Below are positions 1-7,401 of a stretch of DNA of 38,829 nt, in pieces. The DNA comes from RGIG3701 sp030530205 (GTDB lineage Bacteria > Planctomycetota > Planctomycetia > Pirellulales > Thermoguttaceae), in the NCBI GenBank assembly GCA_030530205.1, contig JAUMVK010000042.1, positions 1 to 38,829 on the forward strand. Direction: 5' to 3'. The notes beneath the pieces were generated by a model. It searched no databases, was not told the DNA's origin, and saw nothing but the letters and a program-made list of their open reading frames with translations. Positions within the stretch are counted from its first letter, which is position 1. The number at the start of each line of letters is the position of its first letter. Position numbers and translations under genes: made by a program.

Positions 1-1
1 A

Positions 2-1663
2 GCCGCTCCTGCTGTTGAAGAAGCCACTACTGCTTCGGAAAGTACCTCAGCCACAGAAGAAACTGGACTGGATCCCCACGCGGGACACAATCACGCCCCA
101 GGCGAAGCCTGTGAACACGATCACGATCATGAAGGCCATCACCACCACGACGGCGAATGCTGCGATGACTGCCATGAACACGCGCACGGAACTCCGGTTC
201 TTCCTCCGTACTTTATGACGATCCCGTTCGTTCTGCTTCTGCTGGCGATTGCGGTCCTTCCGCTGATTCCAGCTACGGAAGAATGGTGGGAAAGTAACCT
301 GCACCGCTTCTACGTCGCGGCGTTCCTCGGGATCATCACGCTGATCTACTACGGTTTCTTCCACGAAGGCGTTTTGGCCTCGCACTGGCACGGGCTTTCC
401 GCGGACCATTTCTGCGAAGCGACCTCCGGCGCGCGTATGTGGACGATCTTCGCGAACGCGATTTTCGACGAGTTCATCCCGTTCATCGTTTTGCTCTTCG
501 CGCTGTTCACGATCGCCGGCGGCATCCGCGTTGAAGGAAACCTCAAGGCGAAACCGCTCACTAACACGATTTTCATCGCGATCGGCACGTTCCTGGCGAG
601 CTTCATCGGCACGACCGGCGCCGCCATGCTTCTGATCCGCCCGCTGCTCGAAACGAACAAAGAGCGTAAACACAAAGTTCACACGGTCATTTTCTTCATC
701 TTTGCCGTCTGCAACTGCGGTGGCTGCCTCCTTCCGACGGGTGACCCGCCGCTCTTCCTCGGCTACCTCGCGGGAGTCGGTTTCACGTGGACTATGTGTC
801 TGTGGAAAGAATGGCTCTTCACGAACGTTCTGTTGCTGATCGTTTACTTCCTTTGGGATGCTCTCATTGCGTACCCGAGAGAAACCGGCCTCGACATCGC
901 GATCGACGACGTGGACGCTGGAAAACTCAAGTTCCTCGGCCTGTTCCCGAACGTTCCGCTGCTGATCTGCGTCATTCTGGCCGTCGCCATGCTTGACCCG
1001 TCCAAAGCCGTCCCGGGCACCGAGTGGCACGCCCCGATGTATCTGCGCGAAATCGTCCAGCTCGGTCTGGTCTGGATCTCGCTGGTCTGCGGCAACACCC
1101 AGGTCCGTCTGAACAACCGGTTCAACTTCGGCGCCATCACCGAAGTCGCGGCCCTGTTCTTCGGCATCTTCATCTGCATGCAGGTCCCGCTCCAGATCCT
1201 GAACGAAAAAGGCGGCGAGCTCGGCATGGGCGTCGATAATACGAAGTCGTTCTTCTGGGCGACCGGTTCGCTCTCTTCGGTCCTCGACAATGCGCCGACG
1301 TACGTCGTGTTCAGCACGGTCGGCAAGACCGCGACGAGTGACGCCGAAAAGGCCGGCAAGCTCGTGACTTTCGCCGAAGAAGCCACGCCGGAAGTGAAAG
1401 CCGCCGCGAAACAGAAGGCTGACGAGCTGAAGATCGAGGCCATTTCGACCGAGGCGGGCTGCGCGAGCAAGCTGCTCGTGGCCGTCTCGCTGGGCGCCGT
1501 GTTTATGGGGGCCATGACCTACATCGGCAACGGCCCGAACTTCATGGTGAAGGCCATCGCAGAAGAAGAAGGCGTCAAGATGCCGAGCTTCTTCGGCTAC
1601 ATGGTTTACAGCCTCGGGATCCTCTTCCCGATCCTGCTCGCCATGACTTTCATTTTCCTGTAA
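2..1663 (+). CDS. CitMHS/NhaD-type ion transporter (sodium:proton antiporter family), 5' end missing
   Basis: Integral membrane transporter of the CitMHS_2/NhaD-like superfamily, likely a Na+/H+ antiporter or organic-anion carrier in the inner membrane. The frame is open from base 2, so the true start lies upstream; 553 residues are visible. The ATG at 215 is internal to this frame. The transporter domain starts near it with a hydrophobic segment (MTIPFVLLLLAIAVLPLIP), then about ten more membrane segments. Conserved family signatures are the GGCLLPTGDPPLFLGYL stretch (near visible residue 240-255) and SSVLDNAPTYVVF. A charged Ala/Glu/Lys loop precedes the last two helices. Before the transporter lies an acidic linker and then a segment with 13 His and 4 Cys in about 39 residues (bases 59-205), probably metal-binding. 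The family is confident; the transported ion is not. Confidence 0.85.
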   Translation, partial: AAPAVEEATTASESTSATEETGLDPHAGHNHAPGEACEHDHDHEGHHHHDGECCDDCHEHAHGTPVLPPYFMTIPFVLLLLAIAVLPLIPATEEWWESNLHRFYVAAFLGIITLIYYGFFHEGVLASHWHGLSADHFCEATSGARMWTIFANAIFDEFIPFIVLLFALFTIAGGIRVEGNLKAKPLTNTIFIAIGTFLASFIGTTGAAMLLIRPLLETNKERKHKVHTVIFFIFAVCNCGGCLLPTGDPPLFLGYLAGVGFTWTMCLWKEWLFTNVLLLIVYFLWDALIAYPRETGLDIAIDDVDAGKLKFLGLFPNVPLLICVILAVAMLDPSKAVPGTEWHAPMYLREIVQLGLVWISLVCGNTQVRLNNRFNFGAITEVAALFFGIFICMQVPLQILNEKGGELGMGVDNTKSFFWATGSLSSVLDNAPTYVVFSTVGKTATSDAEKAGKLVTFAEEATPEVKAAAKQKADELKIEAISTEAGCASKLLVAVSLGAVFMGAMTYIGNGPNFMVKAIAEEEGVKMPSFFGYMVYSLGILFPILLAMTFIFL

Positions 1664-1670
1664 TGAATAA

Positions 1671-1740
1671 CGAATAATGAATAACGAATAATGAGGAGGT
1701 CGAACTCTATCTNNNNNNNNNNNNNGTTATTCATTATTCG
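1671..1740. repeat. AT-rich inverted repeat enclosing an assembly gap
   Basis: A 15-base arm at 1671-1685 is perfectly complementary to 1726-1740. Between them are 27 known bases and the 13 N at 1713-1725. Short tandem copies of GAATAATGAATAAC directly follow the transporter stop codon. The palindrome probably caused the assembly break, so the gap length may be nominal. It could serve as a weak terminator after the transporter. Confidence 0.75.
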
Positions 1741-1777
1741 TTTTTCCCGTCCCCCTTCATTCCTTTCCCCCTCTCCC

Positions 1778-2959
1778 ATGCCTCGTCCCTTTGAACTCAT
1801 CACCGAACCATCGCAGCTTGCTTACTGGTGTCAGCGTTTCGCCAACACTGAATGGATCGGTATTGATACGGAGTTCATCGCGGAACGTTACTACAGGCCG
1901 CTCTTATGTCTTGTGCAAGCTGCGACGCCTGAGGGACTTTTCATCATTGACCCCATTTCACGCCGCCTCAACCTGACTCATTTCTGGGAAATTGTCGCTA
2001 ACGGTCCGCATGAAACGATCGTCCACGCCGGGCGGCTTGAGTTGGAGTTCTGTTGGTGGCACACGGGAAAATTCCCGAAAAATGTCTTTGATACTCAGCT
2101 GGCCGCGGGCATGGTCCTGAACGAGTACCCCGCCGGTTACGGGACTGTGGTTTCCGAATTGTTGGGGATCCAGCCCCCTGGTACGGAATCCCGCTCGAAC
2201 TGGAAATCACGCCCTCTGACTGATCGCCAGTTTGAATATGCGGTAGATGATATTAAGTACCTGCACCCTGTTCGCGACATCCTGTACAAAAAACTGGAGG
2301 GGACCGGGCGTTTGGGCTGGTTTCAGGATGAAATACAAAGTTGGCGGTCCTCGATTTACCAGCTTCTCTCGCCCGAACGCTGGCAGCGTATTCTGAATGG
2401 TTCCCATTGGGACTCCCATGAGCTGGCGATCGTGCATGCTCTTTGGAACTGGCGGGACCACATAGCGCAAGCCCGGAACTGTACGTCACGTCATGTTCTG
2501 CGTGATGATTTGATTCTGGAACTTGCCCGACGTAAAATCGCTGATGTACGGAGTATTCGAAACATTCGCGGGATGGAACGTTCGGACCTTCAGAATCATC
2601 TGGAAGACATTTCAAACTGTATTTCCACGGCACTCCAGCTTCCGGAGTCACAGTGTCCTCCACCTCGTAAGCCTCCCCATTATGCGAAGCTGGCGGTGCT
2701 CGGTTCACTTCTTTACTCGGTTTTAGGGACGATTTGCCACCAAAACGGTCTGGCCTCGGCACTGGTTGGCACGCCTTCCGATGTTCGGGAATGGGTCGCC
2801 TGGCGGCTCGGTTTTCTGGAAGGAACCGACGAAGTTCCCGCTCTGGCGACGGGTTGGCGCGCGGAGATCATCGGCAAAACGTTCGATGCCCTGCTTTCCG
2901 GCGAGAAAATGATCCACATCACAGACCCGAAGGACCCGTTCCCGATCGAGTTCGTTTAA
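1778..2959 (+). CDS. rnd: Ribonuclease D (DEDDy 3'-5' exoribonuclease with HRDC domain)
   Basis: 3'-5' exoribonuclease for the 3' maturation of tRNA and other stable RNAs in the cytoplasm; 393 aa. The exonuclease motifs are visible: motif I DTE at residues 30-32, motif II around HAGRLELE (83-90), a further Asp at 105 (FDTQ) and motif III Y154-x3-D158. An HRDC domain follows at about 212-285. In motif II the position aligned with the usual metal-binding Asp (HAGSEDLE in E. coli) is Glu88, a conservative change. Start: an upstream in-frame extension runs through the N gap and cannot be trusted; ATG 1778 precedes PFELITEPSQL, a normal RNase D N-terminus. No Shine-Dalgarno is present; the leader is pyrimidine-rich. 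A strong hairpin terminator follows the stop. Confidence 0.9.
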   Translation: MPRPFELITEPSQLAYWCQRFANTEWIGIDTEFIAERYYRPLLCLVQAATPEGLFIIDPISRRLNLTHFWEIVANGPHETIVHAGRLELEFCWWHTGKFPKNVFDTQLAAGMVLNEYPAGYGTVVSELLGIQPPGTESRSNWKSRPLTDRQFEYAVDDIKYLHPVRDILYKKLEGTGRLGWFQDEIQSWRSSIYQLLSPERWQRILNGSHWDSHELAIVHALWNWRDHIAQARNCTSRHVLRDDLILELARRKIADVRSIRNIRGMERSDLQNHLEDISNCISTALQLPESQCPPPRKPPHYAKLAVLGSLLYSVLGTICHQNGLASALVGTPSDVREWVAWRLGFLEGTDEVPALATGWRAEIIGKTFDALLSGEKMIHITDPKDPFPIEFV

Positions 2960-2975
2960 GAGAAAAGCCTTTTCA

Positions 2976-3020
2976 AGAAAAGCGGCGAATCAAACGTTAG
3001 GTTTCATTCGCCGCTTTTTT
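2976..3020. terminator. Rho-independent terminator, bidirectional, between rnd and the convergent membrane-protein gene
   Basis: A perfect 13-bp stem (2978-2990 with 3006-3018; GC core GCGGCGAAT) has a 15-base loop and a T run at 3015-3020 on the plus strand. The minus strand also ends in a T-rich tract. It sits between converging stops at 2959 and 3030, so it can serve both. Confidence 0.88.
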
Positions 3021-3029
3021 GTGTTAAAA

Positions 3030-4691
3030 TCATCTGTAGTACCGCTCACCGTAAATTTTCAGTTCATCTGCGGCGTATGGATTATGCCTCGCTTCTTCAA
3101 GAAGTTTCTGCGTCTTCGGGTCTTTAAACATCATACGAAGCCGTTCCTCAGCCAAGAAACTGCTTCGCCAGTCAACATACTCACCCCTCGGCCTCCGATT
3201 CCAAATAACAAAAGCCGCCCCCTTCTGCACAACAGGGTCTTCAGTCTGAAGCAGGTCAAAGAGCGGGATGAGCCCCTCCGCGGAAATACGCTGATCTGCG
3301 ACATGAACGAGCACCGATTTGTTACCGGCCTGGAACTCCGCGACGTTGTACTTCCAAACAAGGAAATCCACCGGAAAGACCGAATAAAGCCAGATAAGAA
3401 CCGCGACCGTCCAGGCATAACGGCTGATCAGCCAGCCGGCCGGCCGGTCTTTTTTGAGTTTCAGAGCCATCCAGACGATCCCAACCGCAACGGCCGTCGT
3501 TCCGAAGAAACCAACGACACGCAGACGGGTCAGACCGGTCTGCTGAACGTAGATCCCCAGACGAATGTAAATCGTCACGGCAAGCAGCACGTTTTCCACG
3601 ATCCAGAGAAACGCCAGCCGTTTCAGAGAGTTAACTTTCTCGTGAGCGCAGACTTTTTGGCGAAAAATCCCCGCAAGGACCAGCGTCGCGAGGCCGAGCG
3701 CCATCGTCAGCCAGAACGCGCCTTCGTGACAGTAGGTCCCATAATCGAAACCCGCCGGCGGTTCCCACGTAAGGAAGGAGGAAAACTCGTAAGTAAGCTC
3801 CACGGCAAACAAAATAATGAGCGCGAACAGCGAGTTCCAGTACATCGCGATATGGGCGGGTGTCACTGGGCTCTCCTCTGTGCGAAGATTCAGACCCGGG
3901 TATGGGGTACGAGGCTGGACCTGTGACCAGACGCGAGGAGCCAGAAAACCGCACAGGCCGCAAAAAGCAAGGAGAAAAACGAACAGTTGGCACCAAATAT
4001 CCTGCTTCAGTAACCACTCAATAAATTTGTCCAGGTGCAGGATGATATAATCGAGCCAGTCACAAATGGACCTGAGCCACTCCAGGATTGCCGGGTTTGC
4101 GAACGCGAAAATCGTCCCAAAGACCAACACGAGGAACATCGGCACCAAAACTGCCGCGCAGCCGACCCGTGAAAAAAGATTAAACTGCGGAAGGTGAAAG
4201 ACGAACTGAAAATTCCGAAGTGCGCGAGGTATGGCGTGCCATAAGGACGAAAAGAAAAACCGAGGGAAAATCTCATGCTTTACTGGTGTTTCGGAACAAA
4301 CCGCCGCAAGGATAAAAACAAGGAAAAGAGCGCAGCAAACCGTAAGTATGCCATCCGAGCAGCCAGTACAAAGGATCCGAAACGCCGAAAAAATGAGCAT
4401 AACCCCCAACGCGATCAGAAGTCTCCAGTTCTTTCGTGAACTCCCACCCAGTACAAAGAGCGGAAACATGAGGGTGAGAAAAACTGCAACCCCCGCATGA
4501 GGGTGGTCCGGACTGTTGTACATGAAATAAAGAAACGCTGACGCGCCGCAGACCGACGCAATAAATTCACGCCAGGAAGTCGGCTGAAACTCCGACCTCC
4601 ACGACCGGGATCCCCAAAGGGACAAACATTCCAGCCCAAACATGAACATACTCGCCAGTACAAGCAGGTAAAAACACTCGAAAACAAACAT
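3030..4691 (-). CDS. Multi-pass membrane protein, DUF4173/DUF4153-like
   Basis: 553-aa integral membrane protein of unknown function. It has roughly eleven or twelve hydrophobic segments spread over the chain, then a soluble C-terminal tail of about 70 residues rich in charged and aromatic residues. The segment YIRLGIYVQQTGLTRLRVVG and the following FLVWKYNVAEF...ISAEGLIPL pattern resemble the DUF4173/DUF4153 membrane family, in which a Y-x-x-x-x-GLT-x-x-R motif precedes the last helices. Start ATG 4689-4691 is preceded by GAAAGGAAAA, a good ribosome binding site. It lies 32 bases downstream of squalene-hopene cyclase on the same strand and is probably co-transcribed with it, hinting at an envelope role. 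The family call is moderate; no catalytic motif is visible. Confidence 0.75.
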   Translation of the reverse strand: MFVFECFYLLVLASMFMFGLECLSLWGSRSWRSEFQPTSWREFIASVCGASAFLYFMYNSPDHPHAGVAVFLTLMFPLFVLGGSSRKNWRLLIALGVMLIFSAFRILCTGCSDGILTVCCALFLVFILAAVCSETPVKHEIFPRFFFSSLWHAIPRALRNFQFVFHLPQFNLFSRVGCAAVLVPMFLVLVFGTIFAFANPAILEWLRSICDWLDYIILHLDKFIEWLLKQDIWCQLFVFLLAFCGLCGFLAPRVWSQVQPRTPYPGLNLRTEESPVTPAHIAMYWNSLFALIILFAVELTYEFSSFLTWEPPAGFDYGTYCHEGAFWLTMALGLATLVLAGIFRQKVCAHEKVNSLKRLAFLWIVENVLLAVTIYIRLGIYVQQTGLTRLRVVGFFGTTAVAVGIVWMALKLKKDRPAGWLISRYAWTVAVLIWLYSVFPVDFLVWKYNVAEFQAGNKSVLVHVADQRISAEGLIPLFDLLQTEDPVVQKGAAFVIWNRRPRGEYVDWRSSFLAEERLRMMFKDPKTQKLLEEARHNPYAADELKIYGERYYR

Positions 4692-4723
4692 AAGATTTTC
4701 CTTTCGTCCAGAAATCGAGGGAT

Positions 4724-6661
4724 TTATCGCTCTGTGCCACTAACACTTTTCAACCACCGCGAAATCGCCATGAGTGGGAAGTACTGGTGGTAAAAATGGT
4801 ACCGCAAATAGAAAACGGCCGGGAAGCCCGTGCCCGTGAAGACGGTCTGCTCCCAGCCGCCGTCTTCCTGCTGGTTCTCCGCGAGCCATTGGATCCCCGC
4901 ACAAACCGCCGGGTCGTCCGCCATTCCGAAACCAATGAGGCCAAGCAAAGCCCAGGCGGTCTGGCTCGGCGTGACGGTTCCGGTCCCGCGCAGGGAAACG
5001 TCCTCGTACGACTGAAGTGTCTCGCCCCACCCGCCGCACGGCTGCTGGTGCGCCAGAAGCCAGTTGATCCCGGCGCGGACCATCTCGTCGTCTTTCGGAA
5101 CGCCTACGGCGGCCAGACCGGCCAAAATCTCGCCGGTCCCGTAAATGTAATTTGCACCCCAGCGCCCGAACCAGCTTCCGTCCGCGCGTTGATTTCTGCG
5201 GATGTATTCGATCGACCGGTCGAGATTCCGATCGCCCTGCCTGACGTTGAAGCCAAGCGTCCCGAAGCACTCGAGGATCCTGGCCGTCAGGTCCGGCGTG
5301 CTCGGGTCGGTCATCGCGTTATGGTCCGCAAAGGGGACCTGGGTGAGGAACTCCTTATTATTGTTCCGGTCGAACGCGCCCCAGCCGCCGTCAGAGTTTT
5401 GCATCGCCCGAAGCCACGCCAGCGCGCCGTCGATCGCTTCGTCAACACGCGGGTCGGCCCCCCGCTCCGGCACCATGTTTCGCAGGGCCATGATTGCCAT
5501 CGCCGTATCGTCGCAGTCCGGGTAGAAATCGTTCCGGTACTCGAAACACCACATGCAGGGCTTCGCCTTGACGTTCAGGCTCCAGTCCCCCTTCGCGTGG
5601 ATCTGATGGTCCAAAACCCAATCCACGGCTTTTCGCGCCCTCGGATCCGAGTCGGCCCGAACGCCGCCCGCCGCCATTGCCCGCATCGTGATGATCGTGT
5701 CCCAGACCGGCGAAAGGCACGGTTCGCAGCGCGCGGTCCCTTCTTCCGGGCAGTCGATCACCAGATTCATGAGCTGGTCCCAGAAATAGCGAGTTTTCTC
5801 GTGGTCATCATCGTACCCCAAGGCTTTCATCGCAACGAGGCCCCACATGATCGGCGGCTGGATCGCGCCCGGCCCGTCACTGTTCTGGCAGTGATCCCAA
5901 ACCCAGTTTTCCGCCCGCTTCAGCGCCGCCCGGCGGGTCGGTTTCCACGGCAGATTCTGGTAAAACTTCAACGCCCGGTCCATCACGCGGAAGAACGAGT
6001 CCCAACTGAAAAATCCCGGATGTTCCGGCTTGCCCGGCGCACGGAGCGGACCCCAATTTTCGGGTTTCTCGATGAAAAGCTCACGTATCCCGCGTTCGAC
6101 CGGAATTTCCCTCACGGGACGCATGGCCGAGACGATGGAGAGCGGCATAACGATCGTCCGCGTCCAGGCGCTCATCGCGTAAATGTTGATCGGGAACCAG
6201 CGCGGAAGCATCACCATTTCCGGCGGGACCGCGGGGCAGATGGAATACGGGATCTGACCGAGCAAAGCGAGGTAAAACCGCGTGAAACTGTTCACTTTGT
6301 CGGCCCCGCCCATCGAGAGGATGCACCGACGCGCCCGCTGCATGTAGTCAGCCGAAAGCGGATGGCCCGTCAGTTTGAGGGCAAAATACGCCTTCACCGT
6401 GTTCGGGACCGTGCTTTTTCCTCCCGGAAACATCGGCCAGCCTCCGTCCGGGGCCTGAGTATTGATGAGCTGCTGTGCCAGACGCTTCGCCAGCGGCGAG
6501 TCCTCTTTCCCGAGAAACGCGAGAATGATGATCAGCTCGCCCTGAAGCAGTGCGTCCCCTTCAAGCTCGGCATGCCAATGGCCGTCCGGATTTTGACGGG
6601 CGAAAAACCAGTTCTGTGAGCGGGTGATCTTTTCCTGAACAAGAGTCTGCAATGCGTCCAT
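4724..6661 (-). CDS. shc: Squalene-hopene cyclase
   Basis: Cyclises squalene to hopene/hopanol, the pentacyclic skeleton of hopanoids, as a monotopic inner-membrane enzyme. The 645-aa length matches the family. The catalytic acid motif is DCDDTA at residues 382-387 (family DxDD). QW repeats stabilising the two alpha-barrels are seen at about 421 (QNSDGGW), 491 (QRADGSW), 539 (QQPCGGW) and 598 (QQEDGGW). Aromatic-rich cavity segments such as FGRWGANYIYGTGEI (near 498-512) are intact. ATG 6659-6661 has GAAGGA upstream. No other hopanoid genes are nearby. A promoter-like site lies at 6703-6730, so it may be transcribed independently of recR. The membrane protein at 3030-4691 follows 32 bases downstream. 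Confidence 0.96.
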   Translation of the reverse strand: MDALQTLVQEKITRSQNWFFARQNPDGHWHAELEGDALLQGELIIILAFLGKEDSPLAKRLAQQLINTQAPDGGWPMFPGGKSTVPNTVKAYFALKLTGHPLSADYMQRARRCILSMGGADKVNSFTRFYLALLGQIPYSICPAVPPEMVMLPRWFPINIYAMSAWTRTIVMPLSIVSAMRPVREIPVERGIRELFIEKPENWGPLRAPGKPEHPGFFSWDSFFRVMDRALKFYQNLPWKPTRRAALKRAENWVWDHCQNSDGPGAIQPPIMWGLVAMKALGYDDDHEKTRYFWDQLMNLVIDCPEEGTARCEPCLSPVWDTIITMRAMAAGGVRADSDPRARKAVDWVLDHQIHAKGDWSLNVKAKPCMWCFEYRNDFYPDCDDTAMAIMALRNMVPERGADPRVDEAIDGALAWLRAMQNSDGGWGAFDRNNNKEFLTQVPFADHNAMTDPSTPDLTARILECFGTLGFNVRQGDRNLDRSIEYIRRNQRADGSWFGRWGANYIYGTGEILAGLAAVGVPKDDEMVRAGINWLLAHQQPCGGWGETLQSYEDVSLRGTGTVTPSQTAWALLGLIGFGMADDPAVCAGIQWLAENQQEDGGWEQTVFTGTGFPAVFYLRYHFYHQYFPLMAISRWLKSVSGTER

Positions 6662-6702
6662 CGGATTTCCTTCGGTTAAAGTTTACGGAAAGTTAAAAGT
6701 TT

Positions 6703-6730
6703 ATTTTACCACAAAAAACCAAAGAGGCAA
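6703..6730 (-). promoter_or_regulatory. Promoter-like site upstream of shc
   Basis: On the minus strand TTGCCT (6725-6730) and TAAAAT (6703-6708) are separated by 16 bases. The -35 directly abuts the hairpin at 6731-6756, a terminator-then-promoter arrangement. Predicted transcription starts about 35 bases before the shc start codon. Confidence 0.55.
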
Positions 6731-6756
6731 GCCCCCCTGAAATCAGACGGGGGGGC
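6731..6756 (-). terminator. GC hairpin after recR, probable terminator
   Basis: A 7-bp all-GC stem (6731-6737 with 6750-6756) has a 12-base loop and lies 15 bases past the recR stop. On the minus strand it is followed by a T-rich stretch (about 6710-6724), though not by an immediate U run, so termination may be partial. Confidence 0.5.
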
Positions 6757-6771
6757 GTGATTCATTTTTCC

Positions 6772-7377
6772 TCAATTCCCGTAGCTTTGCCGGCCTTCGA
6801 GCGCGTCGCGCAGAATGTCTTTGTTCACGAATTCCAGGACGCTCCCGGACGTAACACCGCGGGCCAGGCGGGTGATTTTGACGGGGTACTCGTGCAGAAG
6901 GCGCGTAATGTAGAACGCCGTCGCATCCCCTTCAATATTCGGGTTGGTTCCCATGATGATCTCTTTCACCTCGCCTGAGGCGACCCGCTTCTCGAGCGCA
7001 GCAATGGTCAAATCGTCCGGTCCAATGTTGTCCGTCGGGGAGAGTCGGCCAAGCAGGACGTGGTACAAACCGTGAAAAACGCCGGTCTGTTCGAGCGCGG
7101 CCAGGTCACGTGGCTGCTCCACTACGCAAATTTGCGAATGGTCGCGGGCCGGGTTCCGGCACACCTCGCACAGTTCGTCCACCGAGAGATTATAGCACTG
7201 CTCACAGTAGCGGATGTTCGTTTTCACCTCCCGGATCGCATCGGCAAGGCCCAAAATGTCGTCCGATTTGGCGATCAGGACGTGATACGCGAAACGCTCC
7301 GCGGTCTTCTTCCCCACGCCGGGAAGTTTCTGGAACAGAGTGGTCAGGTTTTTGATGCTTTCGGTCAGATCTGCCAT
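6772..7377 (-). CDS. recR: Recombination mediator protein RecR
   Basis: Works with RecF and/or RecO to load RecA at single-stranded gaps during recombinational repair. The 201-aa length is standard. The N-terminal helix-hairpin-helix region contains LPGVGKKTAERFA (18-30). A four-Cys zinc site uses Cys58, 61, 70 and 73. The TOPRIM domain begins at ICVVEQPRD (83-91, Glu87), and FHGLYHVLLGRLSP (101-114) is the family signature. Start ATG 7375-7377 lies 24 bases after the histidine kinase stop; no clear Shine-Dalgarno is seen, so expression may depend on read-through from the kinase gene. Confidence 0.97.
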   Translation of the reverse strand: MADLTESIKNLTTLFQKLPGVGKKTAERFAYHVLIAKSDDILGLADAIREVKTNIRYCEQCYNLSVDELCEVCRNPARDHSQICVVEQPRDLAALEQTGVFHGLYHVLLGRLSPTDNIGPDDLTIAALEKRVASGEVKEIIMGTNPNIEGDATAFYITRLLHEYPVKITRLARGVTSGSVLEFVNKDILRDALEGRQSYGN

Positions 7378-7401
7378 GGTTTTATTAAAAGATTTTCAGG
7401 T

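Noticed and set aside
1691..1777. N-terminal extension of rnd through the N run
   Set aside because: It contains unknown bases and repeat sequence; ATG 1778 begins the recognised domain.
4787..6619. 610-codon open frame on the plus strand opposite shc
   Set aside because: It mirrors the codon-biased shc gene, has an Arg/Pro-rich composition and no family features; it is an antisense shadow.
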